64,000 bases of DNA from Thiosocius sp942490985 (GTDB lineage: Bacteria; Pseudomonadota; Gammaproteobacteria; Chromatiales; Chromatiaceae), in contig CALNYW010000004.1 in assembly GCA_942490985.1 (NCBI GenBank), positions 248,001 to 312,000 of the forward strand. Reading direction: 5' to 3'. Numbering within the stretch: position 1 is the first letter of the stretch; the number at the start of each line of letters is the position of its first letter. A program made the translations under genes and the position numbers. The notes below the pieces were generated by a model. That model saw only the letters and a program-made list of their open reading frames with translations. It ran no database searches and was not told where the DNA came from. Positions 28,736 to 37,640 of the stretch are shown here, one piece after another.

Positions 28736-29851
28736 TTGACCGCCACTGTCGTTTTCGGCGCTGCAGCCGGCGCGCGGGACGGACAGTTTGAGGATGTATT
28801 TGTCGTCATGCAGTCCTCAGAGACTCCGACCGTGGTCATCAGCGGCAACGTCGTCCCCTTTAAAGAGGTTACCCTGGCCGCGCAGCTGCCGGGTCGGGTG
28901 AAGTTTATCGCCGGCATCGAGGGCGAGACTTTCGAGGCCGAGACGACGCTGGTTGCGATCGATGAAGACGAACTGCTGGCGAAACGCAATGCTGCGTATG
29001 CGCAACTCTCAGCCGCTGATGCGGAGATGCGCAATGCCGGCGTGCAGTATTCCCGAGAGCTTTGGTCACCGCAGTCCAGCTCCGGACCGGGTGGCATGGG
29101 CATCCCAAACCTTTTCGACCAAATGTTCACCCGGCCAGCCGAAGACTTCATGGGGCAGCGTGACCGTGGAGCCGAGCGAAGCGCGGATTTATATGGCGCC
29201 AGCACCCGCATGGAGCAGGCGCGCAGTGCCATTATGCGCACCCAATCAGAAATCCGGGCAATCGACGCCAAGTTGCGTGACGCCAAGAGCCTGGCACCGT
29301 TCGACGGCGTGATCGTCGAGAAATATGTCGAAGAAGGCGACACCGTGCAGCCAGGTCAGCCGATGTTGAAGTTCGCCGACGTCACGTGGCTGCAGATCGA
29401 TATCGACGTTCCAGCCCGCCTGGCGCAGGGTTTGCAGCCGATGAGCGTACTGCAAGACGCTGCTACGTTTGATGACCACCCGGAGCCCGTGGCCGTCCGC
29501 ATCGCGCAGGTGTTTCCGATGGCGGACGTGCAACGACACACCGTCAAAGTGAAGCTGGATATTCCGCAAGGCGTGTCAAAGCCGGGCATGTACGCGAGGG
29601 TGCTGATTCCCGATGCCACCGGACCGGCAAACAGTCAGCTGCCCGTGATCCCGAGTACCGCTATTCGCTACCGCGGAAGCCTGCCGGTGGTTTACGTGCA
29701 AAACGAAGCCGGCGAGCCGGAACTTCGGATGATTCGACAGGGTAAGCGTCTCGATAATGGAATGACCATGGTGTTGTCCGGCATTGCGCCAGGCGACCGT
29801 GTCTACCCAAACCCGGGGCCCGATATGACCAGCAGGACCCGCGCCCAGTAA
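28736..29851 (+). CDS. RND efflux membrane-fusion protein (N-terminus frame-broken)
   Basis: The body from the LTATVV stretch to the end is a typical periplasmic adaptor: lipoyl half-motifs (LAAQLPGRVKFIAGIEGE and APFDGVIVEKYVEEGDTVQP), a central helical hairpin, a beta-barrel and KPGMYARVLIP. The open frame starts only at a TTG (28736) with no ribosome site. In another frame ATG at 28711 encodes MHKTLIPPF, which together with LTATVVFGAAAGA would make a good signal peptide if one base were removed near 28732-28738. So the gene looks frameshifted in its signal peptide; a real mutation or a sequencing error are both possible. Confidence 0.8.
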   Translation: MTATVVFGAAAGARDGQFEDVFVVMQSSETPTVVISGNVVPFKEVTLAAQLPGRVKFIAGIEGETFEAETTLVAIDEDELLAKRNAAYAQLSAADAEMRNAGVQYSRELWSPQSSSGPGGMGIPNLFDQMFTRPAEDFMGQRDRGAERSADLYGASTRMEQARSAIMRTQSEIRAIDAKLRDAKSLAPFDGVIVEKYVEEGDTVQPGQPMLKFADVTWLQIDIDVPARLAQGLQPMSVLQDAATFDDHPEPVAVRIAQVFPMADVQRHTVKVKLDIPQGVSKPGMYARVLIPDATGPANSQLPVIPSTAIRYRGSLPVVYVQNEAGEPELRMIRQGKRLDNGMTMVLSGIAPGDRVYPNPGPDMTSRTRAQ

Positions 29852-29911
29852 AGGCGCGGCGCGTGCGGGCATGAGGCCGGCACATCCCGCCAACGAGAGA
29901 CACAACGACGC

Positions 29912-32900
29912 ATGAGCGATCAAGGTACGCCGCCCGACGGTCCAACACCGCCGGCCAATCCTGACTCCAATCTTGGTATGGCGGGCAACATGGCCCGCTT
30001 CTTCATCAATTCACCGCTGTCGCCACTGCTCTTCATCGCGATGCTGATGCTTGGCGTGCTGGGTTTGATGGCCACCCCACGCCAGGAAGACCCGCAGATC
30101 TCGGTGCCGATGATCGACCTGATGGTGCAATACCCCGGCGCCAGCCCGCAGCAGGTGGCGGCCCTCGCCGTGCAGCCGCTCGAACGGATCATGTACGAAA
30201 TCGAGGGTGTCAAGCACGTCTACTCGGCCAGTCAACGCGGCATGGGGATCGTCACGATCCAGTTTGAGGTCGGCGAGGAGATGGAGAACTCGTTGGTCAA
30301 GGTCAACGACAAGCTCGAGTCGAACATGGACCGGATCCCCCCCGGGGTGATGCCGCCGCTGGTCAAGGCCAAGGGCATTGATGATGTGCCCATTGTCAAT
30401 CTGACGCTTTGGTCAGAGTACGATTACAACGGTGACGGCGTGCCCGACGTCGACGATTCGCAGCTGCGCAAGTTGGCGCAGTCAGTACTGCAGCACATCA
30501 AGGAGATTCCCGAGACCGGCAACAGTTTTGTCGTAGGAGGCCGCGCCGAACAGGTCACGGTCGAGGTCTTCCCTGAACGCCTGGCGGGCTTCGGCCTGAG
30601 CCTCGCGCAGGTTGCACAGGCGATCACCTCAAGCAACGTAGAGCAGCAGATGGGCGGCGTCGAGTCCGGCGGTTCGCACATGATGGTGGTATCGGGTGCA
30701 TTTCTCGAGACCGTAGAAGACATCAAGCGCCTGCAGATCGGCAGTCACAACGGGACGCCGGTCTACGTCCACGACGTGGCCGACGTTCGCCAGGGCCCGG
30801 AGGATGCCTCGCAGACGGTCGCCTACTACACCGGTGCGGCGTCGCAAGACCCCGATCGCGCGGTCAGCGTTCCAGCGGTCACCATCGCCGTTGCAAAGAA
30901 GAAAGGTACCAACGGGGTAACCGTCGCAGAAGAGATTATCGAGCGTGTCGAGCAGTTGAAAGGTCGGCTGATACCTAACGATGTCAACGTCAGTATCACG
31001 CGCAATTACGGGCAGACGGCAGAACAGAAGGTCAATGACCTGATCTTCAAGTTGTTCATCGCGACAATGTTCGTTTTCTTTCTGGTTTGGATCGCGTTCC
31101 GTGCGCTCAAGCCGGCCTTCGTCGTCCTGCTCGTTGTGCCCGTGGTGTTGTTGTTTACGATTCTTGTCGCGTGGATGCTGGGCTTCACGATCGACAGGGT
31201 GTCGTTGTTCGCTTTGATCTTCTCGATCGGCATCCTCGTTGATGACGCGATCGTGGTCGTCGAAAACATCTACCGACGCTGGCTTGAGGAAGGTCAGACC
31301 GATATGGCTACTGCGGTTGATGCGGTTCGCGAAGTCGGTAACCCGACGATACTCGCGACACTCACGGTAATCGGCGCACTACTGCCGATGGGCGCGGTCA
31401 CCGGCATGATGGGGCCATACATGCTGCCGATCCCGGTACTGGGCTCGGTTGCAATGGTGATCTCGTTGTTTGCCGCCTTTGTATTTACGCCGTATTTCGC
31501 GATCCACGGCATGTTCCGACCGACCATGCATTACCTGAAGACGGCCGAGAAACGCGAGCATAAAGAAGCCGAGTGGTTGGAAGGACTTTATCGGCGGATA
31601 TTGATCCCGATGATCACGGATGTGCGCAAGGCGCGGTTGTTCAAGCTCGCGATGTGGGGCTCGCTGATCTTGATGTGCTCCTTCTTCTACTTCAAGTGGG
31701 TGGCAGTCAAGATGCTGCCGCTGGACAACAAGCCAGAGTTTTCGGTGGTGTTGGATATGCCGGAGGGCACCGCCCTGGCCGATACCGGCAACATGGCGCA
31801 TATCATCGCCGAGCGTCTGCGGCGCTTGCCCGAGGTGACGTCGGCCCAGATCTACGTCGGCACGGCGAGGCCCTTCGACTTCAACGGCATGGTGCGTCAC
31901 TACTACATGCGCCAGCACCCATGGCAGGCCGAGATTCAGTTGCAGTTGCTGGACAAGACCGAGCGCAGCCGGTCCAGCCACGAGATCGCCGTCGATGCCA
32001 GGGCCCAGGTCACCAATCTGGTCGAGGGTAGCGGTGCCAGCTTCTCCGTGGTCGAGATGCCGCCCGGGCCGCCCGTTTTGCAATCGGTGGTCGCTGAAGT
32101 CCACGGGCCCGATCCCGAGACGCGGCGTCAGGTCGCGCGCGACTTGACCGAAATCTTCCGCCAGACCGAGAGCCTGCGTGATGTCGATAACTACATGCGC
32201 GAGCCCTACGACTATTGGCACTTCGAAGTCGACAACGAGAAGTCGCAGCGTCGTGGTATCTCAATCGAGGGCATCAACCGAGAGCTGTCGATGGCGCTCG
32301 GCGGATTCGTTCTCGGTGATGTGAAGCAACGCGCCGGGCATGAACCCGTCAACATCGTGATCCAGGTGCCGATCGCTGAGCGTTCGCAGATCAACCGCCT
32401 GGGAGACATCCTGGTGCAGTCACCGGGCACGGGTATCGCGGTGCCGTTGAGCGAGTTGGGCCGGTTCGAGCGGCGTATCGAAGAGGACATCATCTACAAC
32501 AAGGACCTGCGACCCGTCGAGTATGTCGTGGCCGATGTCGGTGGGCGTCTCGCGGCACCGATCTACGGGATGCTGCAGGTTGCAGACAAGCTCCAAGAGC
32601 TGGGTTGTGACACACCCGATGGCGTCAGTCTTTGCGATCACATGTACTACACGGGCCCCCCGCCTGACGATAGCGTTTCGTCGATCGAGTGGGCGGGCGA
32701 ATGGACCGTCACCTACGAAACGTTCCGTGATATGGGGATCGCGTTTGGTGCGGCATTGGTACTTATCTATATCCTCGTGGTCTGGGAATTCAGCAACTTC
32801 CGAATCCCCGGCCTGATCATGGCGCCAATACCGCTGACGCTGCTTGGGATCATCCCGGCACACATGTTGTTTTTCCAGATGGGTTGGGGGGGTGAGTTCA

Positions 32901-34033
32901 CCGCCACATCCATGATCGGGTGGATCGCGCTCGCCGGGATCATTGTGCGCAATTCGATCTTGTTGGTCGATTTTTCGGTGCACCGGATCCAACAGGGTGA
33001 TTCGGTGGTCGATGCCGTAATCACTTCCTGTAAGACAAGAACACGACCGATCCTGATTACGGCGCTGGCCCTCGTCTGCGGTTCGTCGGTGATCTTCTTC
33101 GACCCAATCTTCCAGGGCATGGCAATCTCGCTGGCGTCCGGTGTGCTCGTCTCAACCGTGCTGACGTTGATCGTTATACCGCTGGGTTGTGTTGCCGCGG
33201 CGGAGTCCCTGTGTTCTGTCGCGGGCAGCTCGAAGTGCCGCAAGTTCAGCAGCGGCGGTTCGCCCGATGACGATCCCGAGGGTGGGCCATCGGGGCCGCA
33301 GGGTCCGAAAGGTGGTCCGCGTGTCGGCGATCCGCTTTGGGTGAAGGCTTGGGGCGGCTTCGCCAGCGTGTTGTTCACGGTGATTGGCGGTGTCGTGGCC
33401 TTGGTCGGCTGGGTCGCTTCTCGCGTGCGGCGCCCGAAGGTCGACACCCCACCAGCGCCGGTCGCCGCGCGCCCGGCACCAGCCCCAGCGTCCAAGGTTG
33501 AAAAAGCCGCTGTCAATTCGGCGTCGACCTCGAAGCCCGCCGCGTCTGCGGCAGTGAAAACCCCAGTGGTCGCCGCTGCCAAGGCTGCTGCTGCGAAGCC
33601 AACACCCGTAAAAGGTAAAGCTCCAGCGACTGGTGGTAAAAAGCCGGTTGTCAAGAAGGCTGCGGCCAGGGTCGAGGCCAAGCCGGCGGTCAAAGCCTCC
33701 CCGGCCAAGAAGACCGCGGCGAAACCAGCGAAACAGGCGACCGCGAAGGCCGCAACCAAGAAAAAGGTGGCGGCAAACAAACGACCGGTAGCCAAGGCAA
33801 CTGCCAAGAAGGCAGCGGCTTCGCCGACCAGGCCTGCCGACGCTGCGGCAGCCAAGGCCAAACCGAAGCCGGTAGCGAAGAACAAAGGCCCTGGCCTCAA
33901 GGTGGTGCCAAAATCCAGCGTTGGCGAAGGTGCTAACCAGCCGGCTTCGTCGGCGAAAGGGAAAAAAGCCGGTGGTCGTCGTGGTATCCAATTGAAAAGT
34001 CTCGGAAAATCTGGTGGAGACGGTCTAAACTGA
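29912..34033 (+). CDS. RND-family efflux permease with long Lys/Ala/Pro tail
   Basis: 1373 residues. The first 1100 or so are an HAE1/MFP-type RND pump: NSPLSPLLFIAMLMLGVLGL (TM1), two large periplasmic loops, central helices with DDAIVVVENIYR (the proton-relay Asp pair), and a second TM set with GIIVRNSILLVDF. After TM12 comes a polar Gly/Pro stretch, one more hydrophobic helix (ASVLFTVIGGVVALVGWVA), then roughly 200 residues rich in Lys, Ala and Pro, like histone H1 or AlgP tails. This tail is not part of the family. The pump operates with the adaptor just upstream; cargo is unknown. Confidence 0.9.
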   Translation: MSDQGTPPDGPTPPANPDSNLGMAGNMARFFINSPLSPLLFIAMLMLGVLGLMATPRQEDPQISVPMIDLMVQYPGASPQQVAALAVQPLERIMYEIEGVKHVYSASQRGMGIVTIQFEVGEEMENSLVKVNDKLESNMDRIPPGVMPPLVKAKGIDDVPIVNLTLWSEYDYNGDGVPDVDDSQLRKLAQSVLQHIKEIPETGNSFVVGGRAEQVTVEVFPERLAGFGLSLAQVAQAITSSNVEQQMGGVESGGSHMMVVSGAFLETVEDIKRLQIGSHNGTPVYVHDVADVRQGPEDASQTVAYYTGAASQDPDRAVSVPAVTIAVAKKKGTNGVTVAEEIIERVEQLKGRLIPNDVNVSITRNYGQTAEQKVNDLIFKLFIATMFVFFLVWIAFRALKPAFVVLLVVPVVLLFTILVAWMLGFTIDRVSLFALIFSIGILVDDAIVVVENIYRRWLEEGQTDMATAVDAVREVGNPTILATLTVIGALLPMGAVTGMMGPYMLPIPVLGSVAMVISLFAAFVFTPYFAIHGMFRPTMHYLKTAEKREHKEAEWLEGLYRRILIPMITDVRKARLFKLAMWGSLILMCSFFYFKWVAVKMLPLDNKPEFSVVLDMPEGTALADTGNMAHIIAERLRRLPEVTSAQIYVGTARPFDFNGMVRHYYMRQHPWQAEIQLQLLDKTERSRSSHEIAVDARAQVTNLVEGSGASFSVVEMPPGPPVLQSVVAEVHGPDPETRRQVARDLTEIFRQTESLRDVDNYMREPYDYWHFEVDNEKSQRRGISIEGINRELSMALGGFVLGDVKQRAGHEPVNIVIQVPIAERSQINRLGDILVQSPGTGIAVPLSELGRFERRIEEDIIYNKDLRPVEYVVADVGGRLAAPIYGMLQVADKLQELGCDTPDGVSLCDHMYYTGPPPDDSVSSIEWAGEWTVTYETFRDMGIAFGAALVLIYILVVWEFSNFRIPGLIMAPIPLTLLGIIPAHMLFFQMGWGGEFTATSMIGWIALAGIIVRNSILLVDFSVHRIQQGDSVVDAVITSCKTRTRPILITALALVCGSSVIFFDPIFQGMAISLASGVLVSTVLTLIVIPLGCVAAAESLCSVAGSSKCRKFSSGGSPDDDPEGGPSGPQGPKGGPRVGDPLWVKAWGGFASVLFTVIGGVVALVGWVASRVRRPKVDTPPAPVAARPAPAPASKVEKAAVNSASTSKPAASAAVKTPVVAAAKAAAAKPTPVKGKAPATGGKKPVVKKAAARVEAKPAVKASPAKKTAAKPAKQATAKAATKKKVAANKRPVAKATAKKAAASPTRPADAAAAKAKPKPVAKNKGPGLKVVPKSSVGEGANQPASSAKGKKAGGRRGIQLKSLGKSGGDGLN

Positions 34034-34107
34034 AGACAGGTAAGGGGTTGTGCCGGTCCAGCCTGGACCGACGGCTATCGGCCTTTTTGCCGGTTGGAGG
34101 TCGGAAC

Positions 34108-34659
34108 GTGGATGTGCCGCGCGCGTTGTCGCTACTGGGCGGGATTACTTGGATGGTGCCTGTGCTGTGGTGTTTGGCCGCTGCCGGCCCCACTTTTGCT
34201 CAGCCAATGCCGCAAGGCAGTACCGTGACACCGCGGGCGGATTTTCGCCCGCTTTCTCGCGCCGAAGATAAAGCGGCCTTTCAGCCGCGCCGGCTGCTGC
34301 TGCCGACGCGGGCCCGTACGATGAACAACGCCTCCGGCAGATTGCCGGACATCACCGGTGGGCGTGCCAGCGCCCGCAAAGCGATGCCGATCACACGCGG
34401 TCAAGAATTGGGCCTACGATTTCGGCCGGACAAGCGTGAGCCGGTCCAAGGAAGCTATCTCGAGCCGCTGGACCAGCCGTTGTCGAATCAGACGCAAAGC
34501 CAGTTTCGCCCTCTCGCGTCTCGGCGGAAACAGACTTACGAGGAGTTGGAGTCGCAGCGCGAGGCTGCTGGGCAACCGGCGCCTGCTGCGCCGTTTGTCT
34601 ATGGCCCGTTCCAGCCACCTCCGCTGGCGCCGTTCGGTATGCCGCTTCGACCGTGGTGA
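34108..34659 (+). CDS. secreted Phe-Arg-Pro-motif protein 1
   Basis: 183 residues. GTG at 34108 has GGAGG at 34096-34100; earlier GTG at 34048 is less well spaced. A signal peptide (VPVLWCLAAAGPTFA) leads to a mature chain without known domain. It repeats a short motif: ADFRPLS, LRFRPDK and SQFRPLA, the last followed by SRRKQTYEEL. The same motif and the trailing T-Y-E-[EQ] recur in the proteins at 35262 and, less closely, at 35948. It is 75 bp after the RND gene and may share its transcript. Function unknown. Confidence 0.6.
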   Translation: MDVPRALSLLGGITWMVPVLWCLAAAGPTFAQPMPQGSTVTPRADFRPLSRAEDKAAFQPRRLLLPTRARTMNNASGRLPDITGGRASARKAMPITRGQELGLRFRPDKREPVQGSYLEPLDQPLSNQTQSQFRPLASRRKQTYEELESQREAAGQPAPAAPFVYGPFQPPPLAPFGMPLRPW

Positions 34660-34687
34660 CCGCCGAGAGAATCGAACCGTTCGAATC

Positions 34688-35063
34688 ATCCTGCGGATTG
34701 CACCAGTCGATCACAGGCGGGATCGTTCGATGCGTAATGGCTGAGCGGGATCCCGAAATCGTCGCAGCTTTTTGCTGAAACAGTTTGTGACTCGCCTGTG
34801 ATACATCCGGGTCCTTGCTTGTCGATCTTGCGTCGCACATCCCTGTGCTACCCCCTGCGGGCCTGGCTTCGCCAGTCCGAATCCGCTGCGGGCGGCTGGT
34901 AGCCCATAGCGACGGCAATGGTCCTGTTCGGCGCTTCCCTGCGCCTCACACCGCTTCCCAGCGCCTCAGCGCTTCGCGCCTTACGCGCAATACCGCTCCA
35001 GGCCGGCGTCCAAACGCACCTGACCGGCGCGATCATCCCGGATGCTGGTGCAACAAGCAGGTC
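34688..35063 (+). repeat. multi-hairpin repeat, copy 2 (more decayed)
   Basis: 376 bp beginning ATCCTGCGGATTGCACCAGT and ending GCTGGTGCAACAAGCAGGTC, the same inverted ends as copy 1. Several hairpins are retained (CTGGCTTCGCCAG, GGCGCTTCCCTGCGCC), some are broken, and one extra GC-rich part (CAGCGCCTCAGCGCTTCGCG) is found. It lies between the stop of the first Phe-Arg-Pro gene and the NrdR-like promoter of the second. Confidence 0.85.
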
Positions 35064-35144
35064 TGGCGGCTAAGTAGTCGATTCGACGAAAAATTTTTTG
35101 CCGTGGACACATTGCTCCACAATCGTTTCACAGGTTTTTCACGG

Positions 35145-35208
35145 TTTTCCACAGCTTTTATACACAACATCTTGTGATTGACAGTCTATTCGAGTCGTAT
35201 ATATTGTT
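35145..35208 (+). promoter_or_regulatory. nrdA-like promoter with NrdR boxes and DnaA-like boxes
   Basis: TTTTCCACA (35145) and TTATACACA (35158, a perfect TTATnCACA DnaA box) precede NrdR-like ACACAACATCTTGTGA (35162-35177) and AGTCGTATATATTGTT (35193-35208), which start 31 bp apart. TTGACA (35178-35183) and TATATT (35200-35205) are 16 bp apart. Over about 70 bp the order and bases match the nrdA promoter closely. It drives the 35262-38288 unit. Confidence 0.8.
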
Positions 35209-35261
35209 ATAAAGTGATCGGACGTCGGAGATTCATCCGGTGGTTGAACTCGCGGGAGGTC

Positions 35262-35858
35262 ATGCACGTGTTTGCTCGGATCCTTGTCGCCGGCAGCTTT
35301 TTTTCTGTCTGTTCGCTGCTCGCGCTGGGCCTGTTGCCATCGACGGCTCAGGCCGGGGGTTATGCGGGGTGGTCGGGCTACACTTCGCAGGCGAAACGTC
35401 CGCAGTTCCGGCCGTGGCAACAACGTGGCGAATTACGGGTGACCGAGCAGCGTTGGCGACCGCCGGCACGCTCGTCCTACCAAGGCGCAACCAGCCGATA
35501 CGCCAGCGCCAACCGGCAAACGCCTCTGTTGGTGACCGAATCTCGCTATAGCGCACCTGTCAGCAGGGCGTTCGCGCGCCCAGCGTCGGTCGGTGTGCGG
35601 TTCAGGCCCAACAGCCGCAGCGTGCAAAGCGGTGGGTTACCAAACGGCGAAGCGGCGCAGCAGGTGTTGCCGGATCGGACATTGCACGCGCAGTTCAGAC
35701 CGAAGCCGACCAAGAAGCGCCTGACATACGAGCAGATCCAAGCCAACAGCAGGGCAAACGCCACTTGGCCGACGTATGCCGGCAGTCGTTACCCGGCCGC
35801 GCCAGCGGTCAGTTCGATGGCCGGGGCCTTTGCGCCAGGTTGGGGCGCGGCTTGGTAG
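35262..35858 (+). CDS. secreted Phe-Arg-Pro-motif protein 2
   Basis: 198 residues from ATG 35262; a GTG at 35268 has better spacing from GGAGG (35254-35258). Signal peptide SVCSLLALGLLPSTAQA. The mature part has three Phe-Arg-Pro motifs: PQFRPW, VRFRPNS and AQFRPKP, the last followed by TKKRLTYEQI, matching the C-terminal block of protein 1. It is Arg, Pro, Ser and Ala rich. No known domain or enzyme motif. It is first in a unit of four genes controlled by the NrdR-like promoter. Confidence 0.65.
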   Translation: MHVFARILVAGSFFSVCSLLALGLLPSTAQAGGYAGWSGYTSQAKRPQFRPWQQRGELRVTEQRWRPPARSSYQGATSRYASANRQTPLLVTESRYSAPVSRAFARPASVGVRFRPNSRSVQSGGLPNGEAAQQVLPDRTLHAQFRPKPTKKRLTYEQIQANSRANATWPTYAGSRYPAAPAVSSMAGAFAPGWGAAW

Positions 35859-35947
35859 GACATCGATCGAGTCGCCGGTGGGTTTGCGATTTTGGGGCAT
35901 CAAGACCGTCCGGTCTCGGGGACAATCGAACATCAACGAGGAATGGC

Positions 35948-36976
35948 ATGAAGACGAGTCGTACAGTCTTGGCTTTTGGTGGCGTTTTTGTCGTCAGCAG
36001 TGGCTTGCTTTGGGGACAGGCCGCGATGGCCTATGGGCAGCAATGGCGTCCGGCAGCACCTGCGCCGACGTTTTCCCAGCATCGGATAATGCACCGGTCT
36101 GCCAACATGCCGAATTTTCGTCCCAATGGAGTGGGCTATTCTGCAGGGAAAATCGCTGCGAGCCGGTGGCAATCCCGGCCGATGACATCCATGGCGCAGC
36201 CACACAGCTTCAGACCGTCGATACCCGGTGCTGCGCCACGTTCACAGGGGATTTACCCGCCGCGCAACCGTAACTACCGGGCAGCTATGCCGCCTTGGTA
36301 CGCGGGAACGCCTCGTGTTGGCAGGCCGGTCGCACAAGCCCCTGCTGCTGCGCCCAGCTGGGTGTCGCCGATGATGGCCGCAGCGCCCGCTTGGCAGCCG
36401 CAGCGACGGTATCTGCCAGCGCCTCAATTCGCTTGGCAAAACCCGGCGGCGAGGATACATCCGATCGGCGAGCCCGGACGCCCAGCGTTCAATCCCGGTT
36501 ACCCGGCCTCCGCATGGCAGCCGCCTGTCCCGACGGCGGTCATGTTTCGGCCCCACGGCGGTTTCTCGGAGACTGCGCCGGCCACTATGCGGTGGCGGCC
36601 GGTGGCCGTAGCGCCTGGCCGGGTGTATCGGCAACCGGCGCCACGTGGCATATCTCGGTCCGACCGTTGGATGGCTGCTCCCGCACAGCCAGTGTGGGGT
36701 GGCCAGCCCTATCGGGGCATGCCCAGCGTGTCGGCCGCGTCCCCCCGTTTCACCGCGGCGGTGCCGGGATGGCGCTCAGAACCCAAACGCCTGATCTCAC
36801 TGGGTCGGGGCTTTCGGCCTGCCGGCTATGGGCGCAGCAAGCAAACAGAACCGCGCGTTGCAAAGCACCATGGCGGGTCGCCGAATACCAGCGCGACGAC
36901 TGGCTTACCGGGTTGGGCAACGACCTACGGCGAAAGCCACAGCAACCTGGTTTGCGGCTGGTGCAATGGTAGCTGA
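35948..36976 (+). CDS. secreted Phe-Arg-Pro-motif protein 3, Pro/Trp-rich
   Basis: 342 residues from ATG 35948, with GAGG upstream. Signal peptide FGGVFVVSSGLLWGQAAMA. The chain is full of Pro, Ala, Trp and Arg. Motifs: MPNFRPNG, HSFRPSI, VMFRPHG and RGFRPAG. A segment of about 200 residues with many A-P-x-W and W-x-P units may be flexible. It is likely exported and may bind the envelope or cell wall; no proof. It lies 89 bp after protein 2 and 18 bp before the ParA gene. Confidence 0.6.
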   Translation: MKTSRTVLAFGGVFVVSSGLLWGQAAMAYGQQWRPAAPAPTFSQHRIMHRSANMPNFRPNGVGYSAGKIAASRWQSRPMTSMAQPHSFRPSIPGAAPRSQGIYPPRNRNYRAAMPPWYAGTPRVGRPVAQAPAAAPSWVSPMMAAAPAWQPQRRYLPAPQFAWQNPAARIHPIGEPGRPAFNPGYPASAWQPPVPTAVMFRPHGGFSETAPATMRWRPVAVAPGRVYRQPAPRGISRSDRWMAAPAQPVWGGQPYRGMPSVSAASPRFTAAVPGWRSEPKRLISLGRGFRPAGYGRSKQTEPRVAKHHGGSPNTSATTGLPGWATTYGESHSNLVCGWCNGS

Positions 36977-36994
36977 GGCGCTACGATCGCCTGC

Positions 36995-37630
36995 ATGATA
37001 ACCGTCATAGGAAGCCTGAAAGGCGGGTCCGGGAAGAGCACCATCACGTTTAATCTTGCAATCTGGCTAGCCTTGGCCGGGCGACAGGTTGCGGTGATCG
37101 ATGCCGACCCGCAGGCTACGCTGACCGACGTGCTCGAGGTTCGGCGGGAAGAGGCGTTCGAGCCGACCGTTGAGCGCCTCGATACAGCGCAGATGCAATA
37201 CGGTGATGGATTCCAGGATTACACCGACGTGTTGATTGATGTCGGCACGGCATCGATGGACAACTTGCGCGCGGCTCTGGGTATTGCCGACCGAATTTTG
37301 GTACCCGTGCCGCCCAGCCAGGCGGATATCTGGTCAACCCAGCGGTTTTTGCGTTTCGTCGGCTCTGTGGTGGGTGACCGTCGTCCCGAGATTCTCGGTT
37401 TCATCAATCGTGGTGATACGCACCGCTCGGTCAGAGAGACCGATGAAGCGGCTGCAGCGCTGGTATCGCTACCGGGGATCCGATATCTCAAACCGAGGCT
37501 GTCGCAACGCACAGCCTATCGGCGCTCTTTCAGCGAGGGCCTGGCGGTGTTTGAGCAAGAGCCGCGCGGTAAAGGTGCGGCGGAGTGGAATGCGCTGGTC
37601 GCCGTACTTTACGCGGATCTGCTGAGCTGA
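36995..37630 (+). CDS. ParA/MinD-like ATPase
   Basis: 211 residues. Deviant Walker A KGGSGKST near residue 9, followed by NLAIWLALAGRQVAVIDADP (Walker A' Asp), and a Walker B-type DVLIDVGT. ParA proteins form ATP-dependent dimers on DNA or membranes and place cargo. No ParB or parS is seen, so the target is probably a protein complex; given the context, the envelope proteins around it. The start is 18 bp after the previous stop with a weak ribosome site. Confidence 0.85.
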   Translation: MITVIGSLKGGSGKSTITFNLAIWLALAGRQVAVIDADPQATLTDVLEVRREEAFEPTVERLDTAQMQYGDGFQDYTDVLIDVGTASMDNLRAALGIADRILVPVPPSQADIWSTQRFLRFVGSVVGDRRPEILGFINRGDTHRSVRETDEAAAALVSLPGIRYLKPRLSQRTAYRRSFSEGLAVFEQEPRGKGAAEWNALVAVLYADLLS

Positions 37631-37640
37631 CCGCTGCGTT

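Noticed and set aside
31379..32221. Minus-strand open frame of 280 codons inside the RND gene
   Set aside because: Antisense to well-conserved RND sequence and His/Arg/Gln-rich as expected for a shadow.
32767..33900. Minus-strand open frame of 377 codons opposite the RND tail
   Set aside because: It is the complement of the Lys/Ala/Pro-rich tail; low complexity and GC bias keep the opposite strand open. No ribosome site or motif.
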